A DNA stretch of 64,000 nt from ZC4RG35 sp964388105 (GTDB lineage: Bacteria; Actinomycetota; Acidimicrobiia; Spongiisociales; ZC4RG35): assembly GCA_964388105.1 (NCBI GenBank), contig CAYLYQ010000002.1:30100-94099 (forward strand), in the 5' to 3' direction. The notes beneath the pieces are model-generated. The model saw nothing but the letters and a program-made list of their open reading frames with translations. It made no database searches and was not told where the DNA came from. A program made the position numbers and the translations under genes. Positions 49,171-56,755 of the stretch are shown here, in pieces (the first letter of the stretch is position 1; the number at the start of each line of letters is the position of its first letter).

Positions 49171-50574
49171 ATGAAGATCACCTACGCCACCATGTCCGCG
49201 GACAACCGCGAGTTGAACGAGGCNNNNNNNNNNNNNNNNNNNNNNNNNNNNNNNNNNNNNNNNNNNNNNNNNNNNNNNNNNNNNNNNNNNNNNNNNNNNN
49301 NNNNNNNNNNNNNNNNNNNNNNNGCCGACGTCATGGAGTCCCAGATCTACGACATCTCCGCCAAGCTCTCCTTCGAGATCGGGAAGAACCGGCTCGAATC
49401 GCTGGGCGACATCGCCGAGACCGTGGAGTTCTTCCGGTACTACGCCCGCCAGATGACCGAGCACAACGGGTTCGTGACCCAGCTGTCCAGTCAGGGGCGG
49501 GAGGTGAACCAATCGGTGCTCCGACCATGGGGCGTGTGGGCCGTGGTGTCCCCGTTCAACTTCCCGATGGCTCTCGCCGGCGGCCCCTCGATCGGAGCCT
49601 TGATCACGGGGAACACGGTCGTGATCAAGCCCTCCAACTCCGGTGCCCTCATGGCGTTCGAGTTCTATCGGGTCATGGCCGAAGCAGGCCTGCCCGCAGG
49701 CGCCCTCCACATCGTGTCGGGCCGCGGTTCTGTGGTTGGCGACTACCTCACCCACCATGACGGCATCGACGGGGTCACGTTCACCGGCTCCTACGACGTG
49801 GGCATGGAGCTCTACCGCACGGGGAACGAGAAGCGGCCCAAGCCCGTCATCGCCGAGATGGGCGGGAAGAACCCTGTGGTGATCACCGCCTCCGCCGATC
49901 TCGACACCGCGGTTGAGGGCGTTACGCGGGCGTCCTTCGGGCTCAGCGGCCAGAAATGCTCCGCCACCTCTCGGGTGTATGTGGAGGACGATGTCTACGA
50001 CGAGTTCGTCGACAGGCTCGTGAAGCGAACCGCGGAGATCAAGGTCGGCGATCCCACGGATCTCGAGAACTGGATGGGACCGGTCGTCGACGAATCAGCC
50101 GTTGCCCGCTTCCAGCGAGCCATCGACGAGGTCAAGGCGAGCGGCGGCGAGATCTTCTACGGCGGGTCGGTGCTCACCGAGGGCGACTTCGCCCGTGGCC
50201 AGTTCGTCGAGCCCACCATCGTCACCGCTCCCGACGACTCGTGGATCTGGAAAGAGGAGCTTTTCCTCCCCGTGGTCGCGGTCATGAGCGTCTCGAACCT
50301 GGAGGAAGGGATCCGGCGCTCCAACGACACGATCTTCGGGCTCACGGCCGGTCTTTTCTCGGGCGACGAAGAGGAGATCGACGAGTGGTTCTCCCGTATC
50401 GAGGCCGGGACCACCTACGTCAACCGGGCCGCGGGAGCGACCACGGGTGCATGGCCGGACATCCAGTCGTTCGGCGGCTGGAAGTCTTCGGGCACCTCGG
50501 GTGCGGGGGGCGGTGGCCCCTGGTACCTGCGTCAGTACATGCGGGAGCAGTCCCGCACGCGGGTCGAGGGCTGA
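49171..50574 (+). CDS. Aldehyde dehydrogenase, P5C-dehydrogenase-like, N-terminal part lost in a gap
   Basis: Oxidises an aldehyde with NAD(P). The catalytic Glu is in VIAEMGGKNPVV and the Cys in LSGQKCSATSR; the NAD-fold FTGSYDVG and C-terminal SSGTSGAGGGGPWYLRQYMREQS are characteristic of the RocA/1-pyrroline-5-carboxylate dehydrogenase branch. It would complete proline catabolism begun by the PRODH at 30001. A 100-N gap removes codons 18-51, where family members have roughly 100 residues, so the real gap is probably larger. TAGTGT (49158-49163) ends seven bases before ATG 49171, next to GAAGGG. Confidence 0.88.
   Translation: MKITYATMSADNRELNEXXXXXXXXXXXXXXXXXXXXXXXXXXXXXXXXXXADVMESQIYDISAKLSFEIGKNRLESLGDIAETVEFFRYYARQMTEHNGFVTQLSSQGREVNQSVLRPWGVWAVVSPFNFPMALAGGPSIGALITGNTVVIKPSNSGALMAFEFYRVMAEAGLPAGALHIVSGRGSVVGDYLTHHDGIDGVTFTGSYDVGMELYRTGNEKRPKPVIAEMGGKNPVVITASADLDTAVEGVTRASFGLSGQKCSATSRVYVEDDVYDEFVDRLVKRTAEIKVGDPTDLENWMGPVVDESAVARFQRAIDEVKASGGEIFYGGSVLTEGDFARGQFVEPTIVTAPDDSWIWKEELFLPVVAVMSVSNLEEGIRRSNDTIFGLTAGLFSGDEEEIDEWFSRIEAGTTYVNRAAGATTGAWPDIQSFGGWKSSGTSGAGGGGPWYLRQYMREQSRTRVEG
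49224..49323. other. Assembly gap (100 N) inside the aldehyde dehydrogenase gene
   Basis: Exactly 100 N between ...GAGGC and GCCGACG.... The N-terminus of the encoded enzyme seems too short by tens of residues if the gap is really 100 bases. Confidence 0.95.
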
Positions 50575-50576
50575 AC

Positions 50577-51647
50577 CTACGGCTCGAGGCGAATGACGAC
50601 CCCGTCGGGGTCGACCAGTTCGAGTCCTTCGCCCACCTCGGTCGAGTCGATGCCGACGTGCGCCAGGTGCTCGCGCCAGCGGCGAGGGTCGGCCACCCGG
50701 AAGGTGAGACGCTCGGGCCTACCTGACTTTCCTTCGACCAGCTCGATCTGCTGGCCGGGCGAGGCTTGGACGACCACGGCGTCGGAACCGTCGGAGGAGC
50801 GGACCTTCTCGAAGCCGAGCTTCTGTGTATAGAAGTCGAGTGCCGCGCCCAGGTCAGTCACGCCAACGCTGGTCCGCGCCGCCGTGATGCCACCGGGTGC
50901 ACGCATCGGCCCGCCGCCCGACAAGACTTCCTTCGCCTCCTCGATGCTGAACCGCCCGACCGTGACCTCACGACCCACGATGACCCCGGCGAGACGGTGC
51001 CCGTTCGACTCGAGCTGCGTCAGCCGGCGCAGGTCCTCCAGGTCGCGCACCCCGCCCGACTGGATCACCGGCTCGTCGACGATGGCCAGCGATTCGGTCA
51101 GGATCTCCCAATTCGGCGCCTCGCTGAGGGAGTCCCGGTTGGCCTCCGAGACCAGGAAGGCCACGGCCCCAGCCGAGGACATCTCGATGAGCACCTCTTC
51201 GAGGAAACGGCCGCTGTTGCGGGTCCAGCCTCGGGTGGCCACCTCGCCGTCCTTCCGCACGTCGAGCGACACCACGATCTTCTCGGGGTACTCACGGCAC
51301 ATGTCCCAGACCATCACCTGGTTCTCGATGGCGGCGGTTCCCATCACCACCCGCCACGCCCCCAGGTCGAGAATCCGTTCCACCTCACCCTCAGACCTCA
51401 CGCCGCCCGCCACCTGCACCGGCACGTCGACCGCTTCGATCATTCGTCCGATCAGCTCGCGGTTCCGATCGTCTCCGTAGGCCGCGGCATCGAGGTCGAC
51501 GATGTGGAGACGGTCGATGCCCTGCGACGCCCAGCTGCGGGCCCGGCCGACGGGGTCGTTGTCGAGGACGATGGCGTCATCGACGCGCCCCTTCGGCAGC
51601 CGGACCGAACGCCCACCGAGGATGTTGACGCGGGCATACAGGTCCAT
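50577..51647 (-). CDS. HisA/PriA-like TIM barrel fused to a C-terminal VOC (glyoxalase) domain
   Basis: A 356-residue two-domain protein. Residues 1-245 are a HisA/PriA-type phosphoribosyl-isomerase barrel, with phosphate loops VAGGVRSEGEVE and SGGVRDLEDL. Residues about 253-356 are a VOC/glyoxalase domain (TSVGVTDLGAALDFYTQKLGFEKV). The second catalytic Asp (D129 in VVSLDVRKDGEVATRGW) is kept, but the first, Asp8 of HisA, is Asn8 (ARVNILGG where PAIDLKDG is usual). No his genes are nearby. This is therefore probably not the histidine enzyme but a paralogue with a new job, possibly acting on a phosphorylated sugar. TAGTGT (51654-51659) ends six bases before the ATG. Confidence 0.85.
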   Translation of the reverse strand: MDLYARVNILGGRSVRLPKGRVDDAIVLDNDPVGRARSWASQGIDRLHIVDLDAAAYGDDRNRELIGRMIEAVDVPVQVAGGVRSEGEVERILDLGAWRVVMGTAAIENQVMVWDMCREYPEKIVVSLDVRKDGEVATRGWTRNSGRFLEEVLIEMSSAGAVAFLVSEANRDSLSEAPNWEILTESLAIVDEPVIQSGGVRDLEDLRRLTQLESNGHRLAGVIVGREVTVGRFSIEEAKEVLSGGGPMRAPGGITAARTSVGVTDLGAALDFYTQKLGFEKVRSSDGSDAVVVQASPGQQIELVEGKSGRPERLTFRVADPRRWREHLAHVGIDSTEVGEGLELVDPDGVVIRLEP

Positions 51648-51669
51648 GAATCAACACTACCGACGGGAA

Positions 51670-53469
51670 TCAGGCGATGCCGAGGCGCCCTTCTGCCTCG
51701 TCGAGGATCTGCCCACCGGCTGCCACCGGCGCGAAGAGATCGCCGTGTCTCACCAACCGGTCCCAGATGTTGGCGATGGTCCACTGCCCGTTCTCGGCAT
51801 CGTCGAGCTCGGACCACGCCAGCGGCGCCGAGATCGGAGCGCCCGGCCGCGGGCGGACCGAGTACGGGGCGGCCACCGTCTGGCCCGAGGCGTTCCGGTT
51901 GTGGTCGATGAAGACCTTCCCGGTGCGCTTCCCCTTGTCCCACTCCATCGTGACGTCGTCCGGGTTCGCAGCCGCCAGATAGCGGCCCACCTCGCCGACG
52001 AACCGCCGCACCCGGGAGTAGTCGTGCACCGGCTCGATCGGGACGTAGACGTGGATGCCCCGGGATCCGGACAGCTTGGGGTATCCGGTCAGGCCCAACT
52101 GGCGGAGCGCCACCTCGAGGAGCTTGACCGCCCCCACGACCTGGTTCCAGGTCGAGCCCTCTGACGGGTCGAAGTCGAAGATCGCGTAGTCGGGGTTGTC
52201 GAGGCTGCCTTCCCGCGAGTGGAACGGATGGACCTCGATGCACCCCATGTTGGCGAACCACATCAGCGCTTCGGCCGAGTCCGCCAGCAGGAAGTCAATG
52301 ATGCCCCCCTGACTGTCAGAGTCCACTGGCGTGGTGCGCATCCAATCGGGTTGGTGTCCCGGCGCCCGCTTCTCGTAGAACGAGCCGCCGAAGATTCCCT
52401 CGGGATAACGGGACATCGAGATGGGACGCCCCGCCAGATGCGGCAACAGCACCGGAGCGATGGAGGCGTAGTACTGGATCAGGTCACCTTTGCTCAGCTC
52501 CGGGAAGAAGGCCTTGTCGACGTTGGAGAAGGTGACCGGACGGTCGAGGCCTTCGGGAACGAACCGATCTCCGTCCTTGCGAACCCGGATGGGCCGCGGG
52601 AACTGGATGTCGGTCGACGCCAGGGGTCTGGTGCCCGATGAAGCCGGCTTCTCCAACAGCGGGCGGGCCTCGTCCCAGATTCGGCCGTGGCTGGCCATGT
52701 CCCTCGACTCGGAGATGATCACCATCGATATGCCCCTCTCCTGGACGGCGGCGATCAGCGGCGAGATGCGGAGCGTGCCGTCCCCGTAGGCCACATGGCG
52801 GATCTCGCCCGCTTTCCCGAATTCGTTGTCGGAGAACTGAGTGTGTAGGGGGGTGACCATCCACCCGGGGAAGCTCTGCTCCACGAAGTCGAGCACCGCC
52901 CGGAAGGCGTCTTTGCTGGTGAGTCCCCCACCGGTCATGGCGTGAACATGGGCCCAGTCGACCACCGGCCTGACGAAGGAGAACTCCGACGCGAGCTGGG
53001 CGATGTCACCGAGGCTGCCGAACTGGCTGCGGTTGCCGGCGGTCTCCAGCCCCAAGCCGACCCCCATGCCCTCCACCTTGGCCCCGATCCGTTCCAGTCG
53101 GCTGCGGATCCGGTCCATCAGCACCTCGGGTTCCTCCTCGTAGTTGGACCCGAAGTGGGCGACGATCACGGGGGCGCCGAGCGCCCTGCCCAGCTTCATC
53201 GTGTGCTCCATGGCAGCGAGTGACTGCTTTCCCCTGTCCTCGTCGGGGAGGGTCAGGCCGGCGAAATAGGGGGCGTGGACCGACAGGCGGATTCCCCTCG
53301 CGGCGGCGAGGGCGCCGAACTCCTCGCACCGCTTCTCCTTCCAGGGGAAGTCCTTGGTGAAAGGGAGTTCGAGAGCTCCGTGCCCCAGCTCCACCAAGCC
53401 GTCCAGGAATTCGGCGTCCGTGGTGTCATCGGGCGGAAGCTCCGAGATCCCGAAGCGGATGGTGCTCAC
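51670..53469 (-). CDS. AP endonuclease (EndoIV-like) fused to LigD-type NHEJ polymerase/primase domain
   Basis: A 599-residue fusion. Residues about 3-270 are an AP-endonuclease-2/EndoIV-type TIM barrel with metal ligands H65 (SVHAPYF), H105 (VAHFG), E142 (GLETAGN), D171 and H174 (VVDWAHVHA), H209, H225 and E254; the Asp of EndoIV's DRH motif is Ile (EIRH). Residues about 300-590 are a LigD PolDom, with DxD at D432/D434 (FDFDPSEG), SGSRGIHVYVPI and third Asp D522 (VFIDHNRN). It would cut an abasic site and fill in or add nucleotides in one chain. No ligase domain or Ku is present in the window. GTG 53469 overlaps the upstream hydrolase stop (GTGA). Confidence 0.88.
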   Translation of the reverse strand: MSTIRFGISELPPDDTTDAEFLDGLVELGHGALELPFTKDFPWKEKRCEEFGALAAARGIRLSVHAPYFAGLTLPDEDRGKQSLAAMEHTMKLGRALGAPVIVAHFGSNYEEEPEVLMDRIRSRLERIGAKVEGMGVGLGLETAGNRSQFGSLGDIAQLASEFSFVRPVVDWAHVHAMTGGGLTSKDAFRAVLDFVEQSFPGWMVTPLHTQFSDNEFGKAGEIRHVAYGDGTLRISPLIAAVQERGISMVIISESRDMASHGRIWDEARPLLEKPASSGTRPLASTDIQFPRPIRVRKDGDRFVPEGLDRPVTFSNVDKAFFPELSKGDLIQYYASIAPVLLPHLAGRPISMSRYPEGIFGGSFYEKRAPGHQPDWMRTTPVDSDSQGGIIDFLLADSAEALMWFANMGCIEVHPFHSREGSLDNPDYAIFDFDPSEGSTWNQVVGAVKLLEVALRQLGLTGYPKLSGSRGIHVYVPIEPVHDYSRVRRFVGEVGRYLAAANPDDVTMEWDKGKRTGKVFIDHNRNASGQTVAAPYSVRPRPGAPISAPLAWSELDDAENGQWTIANIWDRLVRHGDLFAPVAAGGQILDEAEGRLGIA

Positions 53470-54317
53470 TGCCGGTGGGCGGCGAGCCAATCCAACAGGA
53501 GAGGGTTGAGCCGGTCGGGCGCCTCGAGCGGGATCCAATGGCCAACCCCTTCAAGCCTCTCGTAGCGCCAGTCGCCGGCCACGAACTCCCCAGAGCCGGT
53601 CATCTGCCGTTCGGTCAGCGCGGGGTCACCCGACGACCAGATCCCGAGAACGGGTACTTGCACTGGGTCGGGCTCGAAGGGCGGCGATACCCAGTATTCC
53701 GGGCCCATGTTCGCCCGATAGACGTTGAGCGCTGCGGTGAGGGCGCCGGGCCGGCTCAAGTCGGAGATCCAGTTCTCCACCTCCTCGCTGTCAGACCAGC
53801 GACGCAACCAGAACCAGTCGTTGTCAGACAGCCACCTCTCGGCATGACCCTCGAACTGGAACAACAGCACGTACCAGGCCTTCTCGCGCTGCGGAAGGCC
53901 GGCGCGCTGGTACGCGGCCATGTGGCCGACGGAGAGGACGGTGGCGCTGGCAACCATCTCGGCGACGCGTGACGCCATCTGCCATACGACGGCGGCTCCC
54001 CAGTCGTGGCCGACCAGGTGGGCGCGCTCGGCGCCGGCTGCCTTGAGCACCGCGACCATGTCGCCCACCATCGAGCCCATGCCGCACGCCGCGGCCTCGA
54101 GCGGCCGGTCGGATCGCCCGAAGCCCCTCAAGTCCGGGGCGACCACCCGGTACCCCGCCTCGACGAGCTCGGGGATCTGGTTCCTCCATAGCCTGGCCGA
54201 GTCCGGGAAGCCATGGATCAAGAGCGCGACCTCTCCTTCTGGGTCCCCATGTACCGCAACATTGAGAGTGACATCACCCGACTTCACATCCAATGTCGAT
54301 GAGTAGACGTCGAACAC
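53466..54317 (-). CDS. Alpha/beta hydrolase, epoxide hydrolase-like
   Basis: A 283-residue alpha/beta hydrolase. LLIHGFPDSARLW supplies the oxyanion hole, the nucleophile elbow is GHDWGAAV (an Asp nucleophile, as in epoxide hydrolases and haloalkane dehalogenases), the acid lies in the 215-240 region and the catalytic His is in EGVGHWIPLEAP. Start GTG 54317 follows TACGGT (54324-54329) by six bases; an upstream extension is a shadow of the divergent HAD gene. It is coupled to the AP-endonuclease/polymerase fusion by a four-base overlap, with no obvious functional link. Confidence 0.88.
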   Translation of the reverse strand: MFDVYSSTLDVKSGDVTLNVAVHGDPEGEVALLIHGFPDSARLWRNQIPELVEAGYRVVAPDLRGFGRSDRPLEAAACGMGSMVGDMVAVLKAAGAERAHLVGHDWGAAVVWQMASRVAEMVASATVLSVGHMAAYQRAGLPQREKAWYVLLFQFEGHAERWLSDNDWFWLRRWSDSEEVENWISDLSRPGALTAALNVYRANMGPEYWVSPPFEPDPVQVPVLGIWSSGDPALTERQMTGSGEFVAGDWRYERLEGVGHWIPLEAPDRLNPLLLDWLAAHRQ

Positions 54318-54370
54318 GGCGCAACCGTAACCGTTGTCATTTCCCGGCTGCCCGATAGCCTCTTGTGGAA

Positions 54371-55333
54371 GTGGAACGCCAACTTTTTCCCCAGAACGTG
54401 ATCGCGGTGATCTGGGACTTCGACAAGACACTGATCCCCGGGAACATGCAAGGGCCGCTGTTTCGGCACTATGACATCGACGAAGCCGAGTTCTGGGCCG
54501 AGGTGGACGGGCTCGAAGACTTCTACCGCAGCCACGGCTCCAAGCTCATCCAGCGGGATCACCTCTACCTGAACCACATCCTGTCCTACGTCCGCAACGG
54601 GCGCATGCCGGGCCTCAGCAACCAGTTGCTCAAGGAGCTCGGTGCCGAGATCGAGTTCCAGGCCGGCATCCCGGACTTCCTGGAGCTTCTCAAGAAGGAC
54701 ATCTCCGCGGATCCGCGCTTCGCCGACCACCAGGTGACGGTCGAGCACTACGTCGTGTCGACAGGTCTCCGCCAGATGATCCTGGGGTCGGCGATCGCCC
54801 CCCACCTCGACTTCATCTGGGCGTGTGAGTTCACCGAGATCGTCGCTCCGCCGGACTACGGGGCGAAGCAGGACCGGCTGTTCTCCCCGGAGGGTGAGAT
54901 CCAGCAGCTGATCTATGTGATCGACAACACGTCGAAGACGCGGGCGGTGTTCGAGATCAACAAGGGGTCCAACAAGAACCCGAGCATCGATGTCAACGCC
55001 AAGATCGCCCAGGCCGACCGCCGGGTCCCCTTCCAGAACATGATCTACGTCGCCGACGGCCCCTCCGACGTGCCGGTGTTCTCCATCGTCTCCGGCAACG
55101 GCGGCCGGACCTACGCCGTCTACACCCCGGGGTCGGAGCGCGAGTTCGCCCAGGCGGCGCGTCTTCTGGAGCAGCGACGGGTCGACGCGTTCGGTGAGGC
55201 CGACTTCCGGGACGGCTCCCAGACCGCCATGTGGATCCGTCACGCCGCCCAGGGGATTGCCGAGCGGATCGTCCGCCACCGCGAAGAGGCGCTCACCGAC
55301 CGGGTCGGGGTGCCACCCCGTCACGTCGGCTGA
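54371..55333 (+). CDS. HAD-superfamily hydrolase
   Basis: A 320-residue haloacid dehalogenase-like phosphatase. The nucleophile and acid are in VIWDFDKTLIPG (D16/D18), motif II-like VVSTGLRQMI is near residue 135, and VADGPSDVPVFS (about 233) carries the metal-binding Asp pair. The long helical cap between 25 and 120 is of the C1 type. It is larger than a minimal HAD. The substrate is unknown. TAGCCT (54356-54361) lies nine bases before GTG 54371; GTG 54365 is the alternative. Confidence 0.85.
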   Translation: MERQLFPQNVIAVIWDFDKTLIPGNMQGPLFRHYDIDEAEFWAEVDGLEDFYRSHGSKLIQRDHLYLNHILSYVRNGRMPGLSNQLLKELGAEIEFQAGIPDFLELLKKDISADPRFADHQVTVEHYVVSTGLRQMILGSAIAPHLDFIWACEFTEIVAPPDYGAKQDRLFSPEGEIQQLIYVIDNTSKTRAVFEINKGSNKNPSIDVNAKIAQADRRVPFQNMIYVADGPSDVPVFSIVSGNGGRTYAVYTPGSEREFAQAARLLEQRRVDAFGEADFRDGSQTAMWIRHAAQGIAERIVRHREEALTDRVGVPPRHVG

Positions 55334-55386
55334 CCAAAGGCTTGGTGTAACGGGGCACTTGTGGTGTCCTAGCGCGGTCATCCTCC

Positions 55387-55399
55387 AGGGGGCCCACTG
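55387..55399 (+). promoter_or_regulatory. Shine-Dalgarno and CTG start of the amidase
   Basis: AGGGGG (55387-55392) is followed after four bases by CTG (55397-55399). Between the upstream in-frame TAG and the domain there is no ATG, GTG or TTG until 55580, which would remove the membrane/signal segment. Confidence 0.5.
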
Positions 55400-56527
55400 A
55401 GCCGCAACCAGCCGATCGTCGTCGTCCTCGTCGCAGTCACCGCGCTGCTCGTTTTCCTCGTCTGGCAGGACGGCCAGGCTCCAGCCGACACCCCGGGTGG
55501 GTCGACCACCACTTCCATCGCCAGAAGCACGACGACAACCACCACGGCTCCGGAGGCCCCGGCGACCGAGACGGGCTACGTGATCAGCCGCCCCGGCTCT
55601 CGCTACACCGCGGACGGGGTCACCGAGTCCGCCATCGGCGGCAATATCCCGTTCGCCGTCCTCGGCGAGGAGGGCGGTGGCTACCGCGTCATGGACGTCT
55701 GCAACAGGGAGGGCTGGATCGCCGCCGACCAGGTCGACCCGGGCGAGGTCCTCGTCGAACGCAACGGGTTCGCGGATGCCGCAATCGTCCTCGACGCCGG
55801 ACACGGCCTGCCCGACCTAGGCGCAATCGGCCCGACGCGTCTGCTGGAGGCCGAAGCCAACCTCGATGTGACCCGGCGCATCGCCGAGCTCCTGCGATCG
55901 CCGCACGACGTTGATTGGGCGACCGGAGCGGTCTCCTCCGGGTCGGCCGTTCCCGCTGCTCGCAACGTGGTCGTCACCCGGCCGCACGACGGCCCCAACG
56001 GCGGGGACTACGAGGTGGGCCTCACCTTCCGCGCCACCCTGGCCAACACCGTCGAGGCCGACGCCTTCGTCTCCATCCACCACAACAGCGGAGGGGCCGT
56101 CTCCCTCGACCACCCCGGCTCCGAGGCATACGTGTCCAACTTCGATCCCGAGTCCACGCGCCTCGGCGGTCTGATGGTCGACGAGTTGCGCCGGGGTCTG
56201 GCTCGGTTCGACGCCGACTGGATCGGGGGCAATGGCAGTGGTCTGCTGGCCCGCGTCAACAATGACGGCGCCGACTACTACACGCTGATCGAGGTGGCGG
56301 ACGTCCCCACCGCGATCGTCGAGGGCGCCTACATCTCCAATCCGTCCGAGGAGGCGCTGGCAAAGACAGATGCGTTCCGCCAGGCATACGCCGAGGCGGT
56401 GTACCGGGCGCTGGTCCGTTTCATCGGCACCGAGGACAACCCGATCCCGACCCACGAAGTGCAGAACTACAACCCCGGCGGCGGCATCAGGGACATGTCC
56501 GACTGCGTGGTTCCGCCCCAGGAATAG
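55397..56527 (+). CDS. Exported N-acetylmuramoyl-L-alanine amidase with SH3-like domain, probable CTG start
   Basis: Cleaves the amide bond between MurNAc and the peptide stem of peptidoglycan. 376 residues from CTG: a membrane signal-anchor (about 6-26), a Ser/Thr-rich linker (about 36-58), an SH3-like domain (about 60-125) and a zinc Amidase_3 domain (from about 130). The Zn ligands are in VLDAGHG (H136), LLEAEANLD (Glu) and VSIHHNSGG, and the catalytic Glu is in IVEGAYISN. Starting at GTG 55580 would give a cytoplasmic enzyme, which makes no sense for this function. It probably works in cell separation or wall remodelling. Confidence 0.87.
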   Translation: MSRNQPIVVVLVAVTALLVFLVWQDGQAPADTPGGSTTTSIARSTTTTTTAPEAPATETGYVISRPGSRYTADGVTESAIGGNIPFAVLGEEGGGYRVMDVCNREGWIAADQVDPGEVLVERNGFADAAIVLDAGHGLPDLGAIGPTRLLEAEANLDVTRRIAELLRSPHDVDWATGAVSSGSAVPAARNVVVTRPHDGPNGGDYEVGLTFRATLANTVEADAFVSIHHNSGGAVSLDHPGSEAYVSNFDPESTRLGGLMVDELRRGLARFDADWIGGNGSGLLARVNNDGADYYTLIEVADVPTAIVEGAYISNPSEEALAKTDAFRQAYAEAVYRALVRFIGTEDNPIPTHEVQNYNPGGGIRDMSDCVVPPQE

Positions 56528-56529
56528 GC

Positions 56530-56629
56530 NNNNNNNNNNNNNNNNNNNNNNNNNNNNNNNNNNNNNNNNNNNNNNNNNNNNNNNNNNNNNNNNNNNNNNN
56601 NNNNNNNNNNNNNNNNNNNNNNNNNNNNN
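56530..56629. other. Assembly gap (100 N) between the amidase and a hydrolase fragment
   Basis: Exactly 100 N. The 5' part of the following alpha/beta hydrolase gene is missing, so the true gap is far longer than 100 bases, or the two flanks do not belong together. Confidence 0.95.
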
Positions 56630-56736
56630 CCGCCGCCGACCTCGTCGTCGTCCCGGAGTGCGGACACGTGGCCCACGAGGAGTGCACCGCCGAGTTCTTG
56701 GACGCAGTGCTCGGGTGGCTGGCCGCCCTCCGTTGA
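56630..56736 (+). CDS. Alpha/beta hydrolase, C-terminal fragment only
   Basis: About 35 codons remain after the gap, reading in the frame that ends at TGA 56734-56736. The peptide LVVVPECGHVAHEE matches the catalytic-His region of alpha/beta hydrolases (usually IPxCGHxPHEE), followed by FLDAVLGWLAAL, the normal C-terminal helix. Nothing else of the gene is available. The full enzyme would be about 260-300 residues, so some 700 or more bases are missing. Confidence 0.7.
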
Positions 56737-56755
56737 GGGTCCGGTCTTCCGGCTC

